Position numbers and translations under genes: made by a program
Notes under the pieces: model-generated
Databases searched by the model: none
What the model was told of the DNA's origin: nothing
Seen by the model: only the letters and a program-made list of their open reading frames with translations
Part shown: piece after piece, positions 1-7,750 of the stretch
Position numbering within the stretch: the stretch's first letter is position 1
Layout of the letters: each line of letters opens with the position of its first letter
Assembly (NCBI GenBank): GCA_019359285.1
Contig: JAHHHQ010000058.1
Span: 21,034-85,033, forward strand
DNA length: 64,000 bases
Direction of reading: 5' to 3'
DNA from: Nodosilinea sp. WJT8-NPBG4
GTDB lineage: Bacteria > Cyanobacteriota > Cyanobacteriia > Phormidesmidales > Phormidesmidaceae

Positions 1-54
1 GTGGAAGGCGGGCGATCGCATCCCAAACACACCTCAGAAATATCATTATCCCAC

Positions 55-88
55 AATGAGACTCAATTGTATTTTAATTGGTCTCATT
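55..88. repeat. Inverted repeat with GAGAC/GTCTC arms
   Basis: The arms AATGAGAC and GTCTCATT enclose an A/T-rich loop, with partial pairing continuing inward (TCAATT/AATTG). It lies about 150 bp before the first gene and is followed by a short palindromic CTTATTATAAG. No T-run follows, so a terminator is not well supported; an operator or a member of the dispersed AGAC/GTCT motif group is possible. Nothing else was seen in bases 1-195. Confidence 0.4.
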
Positions 89-237
89 TGAATGCTTAGC
101 AGACTTATTATAAGACTGTTGAGATGCAAAGAAGTTCCGCCTCGGTTCAGGGTCACTCAGAGGGATGCTTTTTGAGCTAGACCGCTTACTATGGCATGAG
201 TTCAAACAGCCATTTCACCCAAAAGGGTCTACTTTCC

Positions 238-1302
238 ATGACTTTGCCCTTTGACGCTGCCCCAAGCCAGGTGCGAATTGAGCGATTTTGGCAGCTGCCC
301 GCCAGCTTTGGCATGGAGCGCAATGCCTACCACAATTATCTAAACGAGATCGTCAGCGATCGCTATGCGTTGATCAAGGGGTTGCAACTGCTGCGCGACG
401 AGCTGCAATTTGCTGGGGCCAGCCCGACGGACATTCAGGCCTGCGGAGCCGACATGAATTTACCCAGCGCGGTGACAACGCTGGCCTATACAAACTGCGG
501 CGATCGCATCCACCAGGGCGAAGCGACGAAGCGCTATCGCGATGTGGTAGCCTCTCGGTTTGCGACCCTATCGGAGATTGGTGAACTCAAGCTGGAGGCG
601 TTTTTCCCCGCCGGGGGTGGCACCGACAATGGAGCTACCCTGGCCCACGTTACCGTAGCTCACGAGCTGGATGAGAAGCTCAAGCGGCGGGTCTATGAGG
701 GCAACCCGGAGTCGATTTCCCTGGTGGCGATCGATCTCAAAACCCACGTGGGGCGCATTCAAGAAGATGGCAAGCAGGTCTATGGCAAAACCCGCGAGTC
801 TCCCTGGCGGGAACCTCGAGCGGCTTGTGGTGCGATCGTGGGGGCACTGACGAATTATCAGTCAGAGAATTTGATTCACCGCCGCATTCGCAACGATTTA
901 GGAGAGCGCAATTTTCAGTTTCTATCTACCCAAGAAATTTTGACTGATGAAGGGGTCGATATCACCATGGCGGTAGCGGCGGCGATCGTGGCGATTCGCG
1001 GCATTCGCAATACGGCGCTGGCCCTAGGACAAGAAATGGATGAGCGCGGCTTGGGCCATTTGACTGCCAGCACAACGGTGAACCGCCCCTCCCGGGATGA
1101 CCTGGTAATTTATCTAGCTCGCGCGACGGTCTTCAACGGCATGGTGCGCATTCAAAGTTTGGGCACGGAGGCCAAACACTACGGAGGCAAGCTGGTGGGA
1201 TACGCCGGAGAAAAGCGGCTCCAGATGCGCTACGACGACTGGGATGTTGAAGATGTGCCAGTCGAAGAAATTCCCTACAAGGTGCGGCTGTCGGGATTGT
1301 AA
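238..1302 (+). CDS. Conserved-looking hypothetical protein
   Basis: I do not recognise this 354-residue soluble protein. It has no signal peptide or membrane segment, is rich in charged residues and has a mid-region with glycine pairs (FFPAGGGTDNGATLAHV). Codon use and HIP1 content match the neighbours, so it looks like a resident gene. An in-frame ATG lies 42 bp upstream (196), but the AAAGGG about 12-17 bases before the ATG at 238 favours the internal start; the reading from 196 would give 368 residues. It converges on the beta-oxidation cluster with a hairpin between them, so it is not part of that operon. Function unknown. Confidence 0.7.
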   Translation: MTLPFDAAPSQVRIERFWQLPASFGMERNAYHNYLNEIVSDRYALIKGLQLLRDELQFAGASPTDIQACGADMNLPSAVTTLAYTNCGDRIHQGEATKRYRDVVASRFATLSEIGELKLEAFFPAGGGTDNGATLAHVTVAHELDEKLKRRVYEGNPESISLVAIDLKTHVGRIQEDGKQVYGKTRESPWREPRAACGAIVGALTNYQSENLIHRRIRNDLGERNFQFLSTQEILTDEGVDITMAVAAAIVAIRGIRNTALALGQEMDERGLGHLTASTTVNRPSRDDLVIYLARATVFNGMVRIQSLGTEAKHYGGKLVGYAGEKRLQMRYDDWDVEDVPVEEIPYKVRLSGL

Positions 1303-1350
1303 TAGGTGGCTGGTCGGTTCAGCGGCACCAGCTTGCCTTTAATCTTATTT

Positions 1351-1380
1351 TGGGACTCTCTTGAATCCAAAAGAGTCCCA
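1351..1380. terminator. Hairpin between convergent genes
   Basis: A 9-bp perfect stem (TGGGACTCT / AGAGTCCCA) with a 12-nt loop sits between the ends of the 238 gene and the leftward fadE-like gene. T-rich sequence lies on its left side (TTATTTT). It is probably a bidirectional terminator or transcript-end stabiliser; the lack of a clean T-run lowers certainty. Confidence 0.5.
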
Positions 1381-1421
1381 GATAGGTTTTCGTGAGTCTC
1401 AATACAAGAAGGACTTCATCC

Positions 1422-3758
1422 TCAATTAGACAGCAACGGCTGTGGTAGATCAATCAGATCCACTTTGCTGCCGGCCCCATACTCGTCAAAGGTGAAGGCA
1501 TCGACCTGGATGGCGTCTTTACGGGCTTCATTTGCTACCGTCAGCAAATCCCATTCGATCTGGGTGAGCAGACCCGCCCGATGGGCTAGGGTCTCCAGAG
1601 ATTCCGTTTGATTTGTGCTATCGATGGATAGCTGCCCGTCGCGGACAGCATCTTTGAAGCGACGGTGAATGGTGTCGGCCTGATGGCTGAGGCTGAGGGC
1701 TTGCTCTAGGCGGCCCAAGGCTTCGGTGGGGTCAGTGGGCAGATAGATGCCAGAGGTGAGGCGATCGCGCATGCCCCCCATCGTTTGCAAATCCTTCGCC
1801 ACCTGGTGCCCCAGGCGATCGGCGGGAAGAGTCGCTAGAGGATTCAGCCGCAACCCCAGCAGCATCAACGGTTTGACCAGGGCACCCGCGACAGGCAGCG
1901 ACAGGTTGCTGACAATGCCCTCAAAGGCGGTTTGAATTTGAACAAGGCCATATTGGGCTGCCCATTCTACCGTTGCCAGGTCGGCGTCGGGTCGCCCTTC
2001 GGCCTCAAACCGGCGCAGCACGGCGCTAGTCAGGTAGAGCCAGGAAAGGGCATCGGCGTAGCGGCCAGTGATGTTTTCGTGACGCTTGAGGCTGCCGCCG
2101 TAGCAGATTAGAGCGATATCGGTGAGGACGGCGAAGGTGGCAGAGGCCCAGGAGAGTTTGCGGGAGTAGCGGGCGGTGGGGCCGCTGACGGGAGCTTTGG
2201 CCAGTCGCCCCTGGGTGAGGCCCAGCCCAATGGATCGCCCAACATTGTGAATAAACGCGCCAACATGGCCCCACAGCAGCTGGTCAAAGGCAACCCAATC
2301 GCTGTCGTAGAGAGCCTGAATTTCGTCGTAGAGATAGGGGTGGCAGCGGATGACGCCCTGACCGAAGATCATCAAGGTGCGGGTGAGAATGTTGGCCCCC
2401 TCGACGGTGACGGCGATGGGGATGGCGGTATAGACGTTAGCCAGCAGGTTGCGCGGCCCCCGACAAATGCCAGAACCGCCGAGGATATCCATGCCGTCGT
2501 TGACGATGGCGCGAGCTAGCTCGGTGCTTTGGTACTTTGCGATCGCGCTCACCACCGCCGGCTGCGCCCCACTATCTACAGCGCCACAGGTGTAGAGGCG
2601 AGCGGCATCGACGACATAGGTTAAACCGGCAATGCGGGCCAGAGGTTCTTCGACACCCTCGAAGCGACCGATGGGCAAGCCGAACTGCTGGCGCACAACG
2701 CTGTGAGCGCTGGCCACCCGCGCCACCAGCTTGGCCACCCCCGTACATGTGGCGGGGAAGCTAATGCCTCGCCCGGCCGCCAGAGTCTGCATCAGCATCT
2801 TCCAGCCCTGGCCTGCCTGGGCAACGCCGCCGATGATCTGGTCGATGGGCAGCACTACATCGTGGCCCTCAATGGGGGAGTTAAAGAAGGGGACGCCCAT
2901 GGGGTCGTGGCGATGGTCGATGACGACGCCCTGAGTTTCTCTCGGCACCAGGGCGCAGGTGATGCCCACGTCATGCCCCAGACCCAGCAGATTGTCGGGG
3001 TCGTAGAGGCGAAAGGCGAGGCCGATCAGGGTGGCGATCGCCCCCAGCGTGATATACCGCTTCTTCCAGTTCAGCCGCAGATATAGCTGGCCGTCTTCTC
3101 CTTTAAATACTTCACCGCGAGAGGTGAGGCTGGCGGCATCAGACCCAGCCAGGGGCTCGGTCAGGGCAAAGCAGGGAATTTCTTCGCCAATTGCTAGTCG
3201 GGGCAGGTAGCGCGCCTTTTGCTCGGGCGTTCCATAGCGCAACAACAGCTTGGCTGGCCCCAATGAGTTGGTTACGCCGACTGTTGCTACATGGGTGAAG
3301 GAGCGGGAGGCCAGCTTCACCATCACAGCGCTGTAGGCCAGGTTCGAGAAGCCCAGGCCGCCAAACTCCTGAGGAATCATCATGCCGAAGAACTTCTCGT
3401 GCTTGAGAAACTTCCACACCTCGGGGGGCAGGTCTTTGCGCTGGTAGATCTCCCAGTCAGTCGCCAGCTGGCAAACCTGCTCCACCGGCCCATCGAGAAA
3501 GGTTTGCACGTCAGGCGGCACCTGGGGGTAGGGCTCGTTGAGCAGCCGTTGCCAGTCGGGCTGGCCAGAGAAGAATTCTCCCTCGACCCAGACTTGGCCT
3601 GCCTCGATCGCGGCCCGCTCGGTATCGGAGATTTTGGGCAGCTGTTTGCGAGCAACTTTGCCAAGCGGGGTTGAAATAAGACTTCGCCGGAGCGAAGGGA
3701 CAGCGATTAAAAGGATAAGGATAATGGTGAGGGACAGAAGAAGTGTAGGTAGGAGCAT
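1422..3758 (-). CDS. fadE: Long-form acyl-CoA dehydrogenase (FadE-type)
   Basis: This would catalyse the first step of beta-oxidation, FAD-dependent oxidation of acyl-CoA to trans-2-enoyl-CoA. At 778 aa it has the length of E. coli-type FadE (about 814) rather than the 380-aa short dehydrogenases. A hydrophobic N-terminal segment (residues 1-22) could anchor it in a membrane, as in FadE. The ACAD core includes CFALTEPLAGSDAASL and DILGGSGICRGPRN, and the C-terminal 280 residues form the FadE-specific extension. It is the last gene of a leftward cluster, 213 bp after the thiolase. Electrons need an ETF-like acceptor, which is not in the window. The family call is firm; substrate chain length is unknown. 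Confidence 0.92.
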   Translation of the reverse strand: MLLPTLLLSLTIILILLIAVPSLRRSLISTPLGKVARKQLPKISDTERAAIEAGQVWVEGEFFSGQPDWQRLLNEPYPQVPPDVQTFLDGPVEQVCQLATDWEIYQRKDLPPEVWKFLKHEKFFGMMIPQEFGGLGFSNLAYSAVMVKLASRSFTHVATVGVTNSLGPAKLLLRYGTPEQKARYLPRLAIGEEIPCFALTEPLAGSDAASLTSRGEVFKGEDGQLYLRLNWKKRYITLGAIATLIGLAFRLYDPDNLLGLGHDVGITCALVPRETQGVVIDHRHDPMGVPFFNSPIEGHDVVLPIDQIIGGVAQAGQGWKMLMQTLAAGRGISFPATCTGVAKLVARVASAHSVVRQQFGLPIGRFEGVEEPLARIAGLTYVVDAARLYTCGAVDSGAQPAVVSAIAKYQSTELARAIVNDGMDILGGSGICRGPRNLLANVYTAIPIAVTVEGANILTRTLMIFGQGVIRCHPYLYDEIQALYDSDWVAFDQLLWGHVGAFIHNVGRSIGLGLTQGRLAKAPVSGPTARYSRKLSWASATFAVLTDIALICYGGSLKRHENITGRYADALSWLYLTSAVLRRFEAEGRPDADLATVEWAAQYGLVQIQTAFEGIVSNLSLPVAGALVKPLMLLGLRLNPLATLPADRLGHQVAKDLQTMGGMRDRLTSGIYLPTDPTEALGRLEQALSLSHQADTIHRRFKDAVRDGQLSIDSTNQTESLETLAHRAGLLTQIEWDLLTVANEARKDAIQVDAFTFDEYGAGSKVDLIDLPQPLLSN

Positions 3759-3764
3759 AGTGGG

Positions 3765-3850
3765 CCTTGGGTGGTGGGAAGTTTTGAATTGGGGGAGGGT
3801 GCAGGGAGAAGAGTTTTGAGTTTTGAATTGCGGAGGGAGGAGAGCTTTGT
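3765..3850 (-). repeat. Low-complexity polypyrimidine leader (coding strand)
   Basis: The plus strand is G/A/T-rich with repeated GGGAG and TTTTGAATTG words, so the leader of the fadE-like gene is pyrimidine-rich. Comparable tracts precede the thiolase, the fadB-like gene, the 43119 phosphatase and the 44881 GTPase. Confidence 0.5.
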
Positions 3851-3854
3851 AAGT

Positions 3855-3960
3855 TAGGCATCTTGCCTAATCGTGGACAGCCGAGACGGCTATCCCACCC
3901 TGTTGAGGCTTTGCTTGTTAGGTTTTGCTACGCGCCACCCAACCTACGCAACAACTCAAA
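3855..3960. repeat. Fragments of cyanobacterial intergenic palindromic repeats
   Basis: Two short palindrome-bearing pieces lie next to each other: one around GACAGCCGAGACGGCTATCC (AGCCG / CGGCT arms) and one of the type GGTTTTGCTACGCGCCACCC followed by AACCTAC. Both resemble dispersed intergenic repeats common in filamentous cyanobacteria. That resemblance is from memory, not from a search. Confidence 0.45.
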
Positions 3961-3971
3961 ACTCAACATTT

Positions 3972-5156
3972 TCATCGCACTAAGTTCTCAAATACCCCCG
4001 CTGCCCCCATGCCGCCGCCGACGCACATGGTCACCAGCCCATAGCGCGTGCCGCGTCGCTGCATTTCATGGAGCAGAGTGGCGGTGAGCTTGGCACCGGA
4101 GCAGCCGAGGGGGTGCCCAAGGGCGATCGCACCGCCGTTGACGTTAACAATCTCTTCGTTCAAACCCAGTTCACGAATGACGGCGAGAGATTGAGCTGCG
4201 AAGGCTTCATTGAGCTCAATCAGGCCGATGTCGTCGAGGGTGAGGCCGACCTGCTTCAGCACTTTGGGGATGGCGGCGATGGGGCCAATGCCCATGATCT
4301 CGGGGGGCACTCCGGCGACGGCGAAGCCGAGCAGGCGACCCAGGGGCTGGAGACCGAGTTCGCGGAGGGTATTTTCGCCCATGACGACGGTAGCGGCGGC
4401 TCCGTCAGACATTTGGGAGGATGTCCCAGCGGTGACGGTGCCCTTGGCTTTGAAGACGGGTTTGAGCTGGGCCAGTGCCTCCAGGCTGGTGTCGGCGCGG
4501 GGGCCTTCGTCGGTGTCGAAGGTCAGCTCATGGGTGTGGGCCTGGCCGTCGAGGTACTCGGTGGTGCGCACGGTGACGGGGACGATTTCGGCTTTGAACC
4601 GACCGGATGCCTGGGCGGCAAGGGCTTTTTGGTGCGATCGCAGCCCAAAAGCATCCTGGTCGGCGCGGGAAACCTGGAAGCGATCGGCGACTTTCTCGGC
4701 GGTGAGGCCCATGGGAATGTAGGCGTCGGGCATCTCCCCAAACAGCTCGGTGCTAGGAGAAAACTGGTGCCCGCCCATGGGGATGATGCTCATAGACTCG
4801 ACGCCGCCCGCTACGATCACATCGGCCTGGCCCCAGGCAATGGCTTGGGTGGCCATGGCAATAGATTGCAACCCCGAGGCACACAGTCTATTAACAGTGC
4901 AACCGGAGACCGAGTCGGGCAAACCCGCTCGCAAAGCAATTAGCCGGCCCAGGTTATACCCTTGCTCGGCCTCGGGCATGGCGCAGCCCATGATCACATC
5001 ATCGATGTGGTCAGAGACAAGGGCGGGAATGTGAGCGATCGCGCCCCTTAAAGCCGCAGCTCCCAAATCGTCGGGGCTGGTGTGGCGAAGGGTGCCTCGG
5101 GGCGCTTTGCCCACGGCGGTGCGGACGGTGCTGACGATGTAGGCGGTGGTGTTCAT
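3972..5156 (-). CDS. fadA: Acetyl-CoA acyltransferase (thiolase)
   Basis: It cleaves 3-ketoacyl-CoA with CoA to acetyl-CoA and a shortened acyl-CoA, the last step of the cycle. The 394-aa length is typical. The nucleophilic Cys is C92 in NRLCASGLQ, the catalytic His is H348 in GGAIALGHPLG, and the second Cys is C378 in TMCVGGGMG, so the active site is complete. It sits between the fadB- and fadE-like genes, which favours a degradative thiolase over a biosynthetic PhaA/AtoB enzyme, although sequence alone cannot fully separate these. The leader is pyrimidine-rich on the coding strand and no clear ribosome-binding site is visible. Confidence 0.93.
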   Translation of the reverse strand: MNTTAYIVSTVRTAVGKAPRGTLRHTSPDDLGAAALRGAIAHIPALVSDHIDDVIMGCAMPEAEQGYNLGRLIALRAGLPDSVSGCTVNRLCASGLQSIAMATQAIAWGQADVIVAGGVESMSIIPMGGHQFSPSTELFGEMPDAYIPMGLTAEKVADRFQVSRADQDAFGLRSHQKALAAQASGRFKAEIVPVTVRTTEYLDGQAHTHELTFDTDEGPRADTSLEALAQLKPVFKAKGTVTAGTSSQMSDGAAATVVMGENTLRELGLQPLGRLLGFAVAGVPPEIMGIGPIAAIPKVLKQVGLTLDDIGLIELNEAFAAQSLAVIRELGLNEEIVNVNGGAIALGHPLGCSGAKLTATLLHEMQRRGTRYGLVTMCVGGGMGAAGVFENLVR

Positions 5157-5159
5157 GGC

Positions 5160-5235
5160 TAGAGTCTGGGATGAGGGGATGGGGGGATGAGGGAGATAGG
5201 GAAGATAAGGGAGATGAGGGGGGGGTTAGGTTAAA
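5160..5235 (-). repeat. Polypyrimidine leader before thiolase
   Basis: The plus strand reads as imperfect repeats of GGGATGAGG / GGGAGATAAGG, so the coding-strand leader is C/T-rich with CTCATCCC-like units. It is closely similar to the tract before the fadB-like gene. Confidence 0.55.
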
Positions 5236-5267
5236 ATCTTCCTCACCTTCCTCGCCTCTCCACTTCC

Positions 5268-7640
5268 CTAGTTCCTTAGGGGTTTCTTCGTCTTCAACAT
5301 GTGCAGTAGGCGCTCTTTGGTCTTGGGTTCGTCGATTAGCGGCAGGAAATTGTCGCGTTCGAGGTTCAGTAGGTAGGTCTCATCCACGGCGGCGGGGACG
5401 GTGAGGTCACCGCCGGTGAGGACGTAGGCGAGGCGGTTAGCGAGGCTGCGATCGTAGTCGCTGATATAGCTACCCGCGTGCATGACGTAGGCCATGTGTT
5501 CGAGGATGGCGCGGGCGGGTTGGCCGAGGACGGGGATGGGCTGGCGGGGCGGGGGCGCGTAGCCCATGTGGTGCAGGCAGAGCACTTCTTGTTTGGCGGC
5601 GTAGAGGCGGCGATCGCCATTCATCACGATCTGGGTGGTAGCGGGCAAGAAGCCTAGCTCGATGCCTTCGTGGGCACTGTTAGAGACTTGGGCCATGCCG
5701 ACGGTGCGAAATACCTGCTTCAGCCAGGGCAGAATGTCGGCGGGTTCGTCGGAGATGGCGCGCTGACCGGCCCAGCGGGCGAGACGCATGAGGCCGCCCC
5801 CAGCGGGAATGAGCCCGACGCCGAGTTCCACCAGACCGATGTAGGTTTCGGCGTCGGCGACCACGTGGGGGCAGGCCATAGCGAGTTCGCAGCCGCCCCC
5901 CAGCGCCCGCCCCTGAATAGCAGCAACCACGGGTTTAGGGAAGTAGTAAATGCGCTGCACCAGGGTCTGGACGTCATGGAGCAGCTTGGCAATGGTGCGA
6001 TGGTTGCGGTTGAGGGGGTTGAGGTTTTCCCACTGGGCGATTTTGCCCACCTCAGCCAGGTTGATGCCGACGCAGAAGTTGGGGCCTTCATTACCGATCA
6101 CCATGCCGTGGTAGTTGTCGTGGGCGGCCAGCCAGTCGAGGGCGGCACCCAAGCCCTCGACCACTTTGGTGCTGAGGGTGTTGGCCTTAGAGCGAAACTC
6201 GAACAGCGTAACCCCGTCTCCGGCATCGAGTAAAGCGGCCTCGCTGTTGTGCCATAGCGGTGTCTTAGCCTTTAAATCGACTAGATGGAGTTCATGGCTA
6301 GGAATTTCTAGGGAGACATAGCTTTCACCGGGCACATAGACGGTGGGCGTGGTGATAGCCGGGTCGGCACTGTAGAAGCCCGTAGCGCCAGTTGCCTGCA
6401 TGGGCTTTAACCAGGAGGGCAGCGTTAGCCCAGCTTGGGTCATGTCCTGAATGACCCGGTCAAGACCTAGGGCATCCCAGATGGCGAAGGGCCCCATCTC
6501 CCAGCCAAAGCCCCAGGACATGGCGCGATCGATGTCAGCCGGGCTGTCGGCAATTTCGGGGATGCGGTTAGCGCTGTAGGCCAGGGTTTCAAGCATGGTC
6601 TGGCGGAAGAAATCTCCGGCGCGACTCCGCTCTTTATATAAACGACGCAGCCGTTCAGCTAAATCCTGTTTCTTCAGCCCGTCCAAATTCCCCAGGTTGA
6701 CCGGGCACGGCGAGTCATAGCCAAAGGTTTGAGGGTTCAGCGAGCGAATCTCGCCATCTACTTTTTTGTAAAAACCCTGACCTGACTTGGCCCCCAGGGT
6801 GCCAGTAGCCACCAGCTTGCGCATCAGCTCGGGGGGCTGAAACAGCTCGCGCCGCTCGTCGTGGGGAATGGCGGGATAGAGGTTATCGGCGACATAGAGC
6901 AGCGTGTCGAGCCCCACCAAATCTGCTGTGCGGAAGGTGGCCGATTTGGGTCGCCCTACCAGACTGCCGGTGAGGGTGTCGATCTCTTCGATGGTGTAAT
7001 CGCCGCGAATAAAGGAGCGCAAACCCAGCATCGACACAAAAACGCCGATGCGGTTGGCAATGAAGTTGGGGGTATCTTTGGCAACAACGATGCCTTTGCC
7101 CAGGCGATCGCGACCAAACGCGGCTACGCGATTGATCACGGCAGAGTCGGTATCGGCGGTGGGAATGAGTTCTAGCAGTTTTAGGTAGCGGGGCGGGTTA
7201 AAGAAGTGGGTACCCAAAAACCGCTTTCTGAAGGATTTTGATCGCCCCTCAGCCACTTGGCGAATCAGCAGCCCGCTGGTGTTGGTAGAAATCACTGCGT
7301 TTGGGCCAACGGTGCGCTCAATCCGCGCAAACAACTCCTGCTTGACAGTGAGGTTTTCGACCACCGCTTCAATCACCCAATCTACCGTGGACAGGCGATC
7401 GAAATGTTCTTCGTAGTTGCCTAGAATGACGCGCTTCACCGCTTGCTGACTGTAGAAAATTGGCGGCGACTGCTTGCAAGCTTTTTTGAAGGCTCCTTCT
7501 ACCAGGTCGTTTTTGCTGCCTTTTTGAGAGGGCAGTTCTAATAGGTGAACCGTGAGCCCGGCATTGGCCAGGTGAGCCGCAATTTGGGTACCCATGACCC
7601 CGGCTCCGAGGACAGCAGCGGTTTGGAAGGGTGTTTGCAT
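5268..7640 (-). CDS. fadB: 3-hydroxyacyl-CoA dehydrogenase / enoyl-CoA hydratase fusion
   Basis: This bifunctional enzyme hydrates enoyl-CoA and oxidises the 3-hydroxyacyl-CoA with NAD. The open frame extends further upstream, but the ATG at 7640 is preceded by AAGGAG at ideal spacing and begins directly with the Rossmann fold (residues 8-18, VLGAGVMG), giving 790 aa. The dehydrogenase domains come first (HFFNPPR near residue 150; two helical C-terminal domains) and the crotonase domain is C-terminal, with FCVGINLAEVG and GGGCELAMACP carrying a catalytic Glu and VELGVGLIPAGGG the second. This is the FadN/NADH-linked order, opposite to E. coli FadB. It lies 110 bp after the acyl-CoA synthetase. 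Confidence 0.92.
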   Translation of the reverse strand: MQTPFQTAAVLGAGVMGTQIAAHLANAGLTVHLLELPSQKGSKNDLVEGAFKKACKQSPPIFYSQQAVKRVILGNYEEHFDRLSTVDWVIEAVVENLTVKQELFARIERTVGPNAVISTNTSGLLIRQVAEGRSKSFRKRFLGTHFFNPPRYLKLLELIPTADTDSAVINRVAAFGRDRLGKGIVVAKDTPNFIANRIGVFVSMLGLRSFIRGDYTIEEIDTLTGSLVGRPKSATFRTADLVGLDTLLYVADNLYPAIPHDERRELFQPPELMRKLVATGTLGAKSGQGFYKKVDGEIRSLNPQTFGYDSPCPVNLGNLDGLKKQDLAERLRRLYKERSRAGDFFRQTMLETLAYSANRIPEIADSPADIDRAMSWGFGWEMGPFAIWDALGLDRVIQDMTQAGLTLPSWLKPMQATGATGFYSADPAITTPTVYVPGESYVSLEIPSHELHLVDLKAKTPLWHNSEAALLDAGDGVTLFEFRSKANTLSTKVVEGLGAALDWLAAHDNYHGMVIGNEGPNFCVGINLAEVGKIAQWENLNPLNRNHRTIAKLLHDVQTLVQRIYYFPKPVVAAIQGRALGGGCELAMACPHVVADAETYIGLVELGVGLIPAGGGLMRLARWAGQRAISDEPADILPWLKQVFRTVGMAQVSNSAHEGIELGFLPATTQIVMNGDRRLYAAKQEVLCLHHMGYAPPPRQPIPVLGQPARAILEHMAYVMHAGSYISDYDRSLANRLAYVLTGGDLTVPAAVDETYLLNLERDNFLPLIDEPKTKERLLHMLKTKKPLRN

Positions 7641-7654
7641 GGTTGGCTCCTTGA

Positions 7655-7735
7655 TTTGGCGTAGTTGGAGGGGAGGTAGGGGAGGTGAGGGAGATAAGGA
7701 AGGTAAGGAAGGTAGGGAGTGATGGCTTATTCTGA
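7655..7735 (-). repeat. Polypyrimidine leader before fadB
   Basis: The plus strand is GGGGAGGTAGGGGAGGTGAGGG-like with units of GGGAGATAAGG and GGAAGGTAAGG. On the coding strand this is a pyrimidine tract ending shortly before AAGGAG and the ATG. Confidence 0.55.
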
Positions 7736-7750
7736 TCTTTAGATCGCCTT

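Noticed and set aside
4068..4943. Long forward frame (291 codons) opposite the thiolase gene
   Set aside because: Exact antisense of a gene with all catalytic motifs; its Gly/Asp-rich composition is what reverse-complemented GC-rich coding DNA gives.
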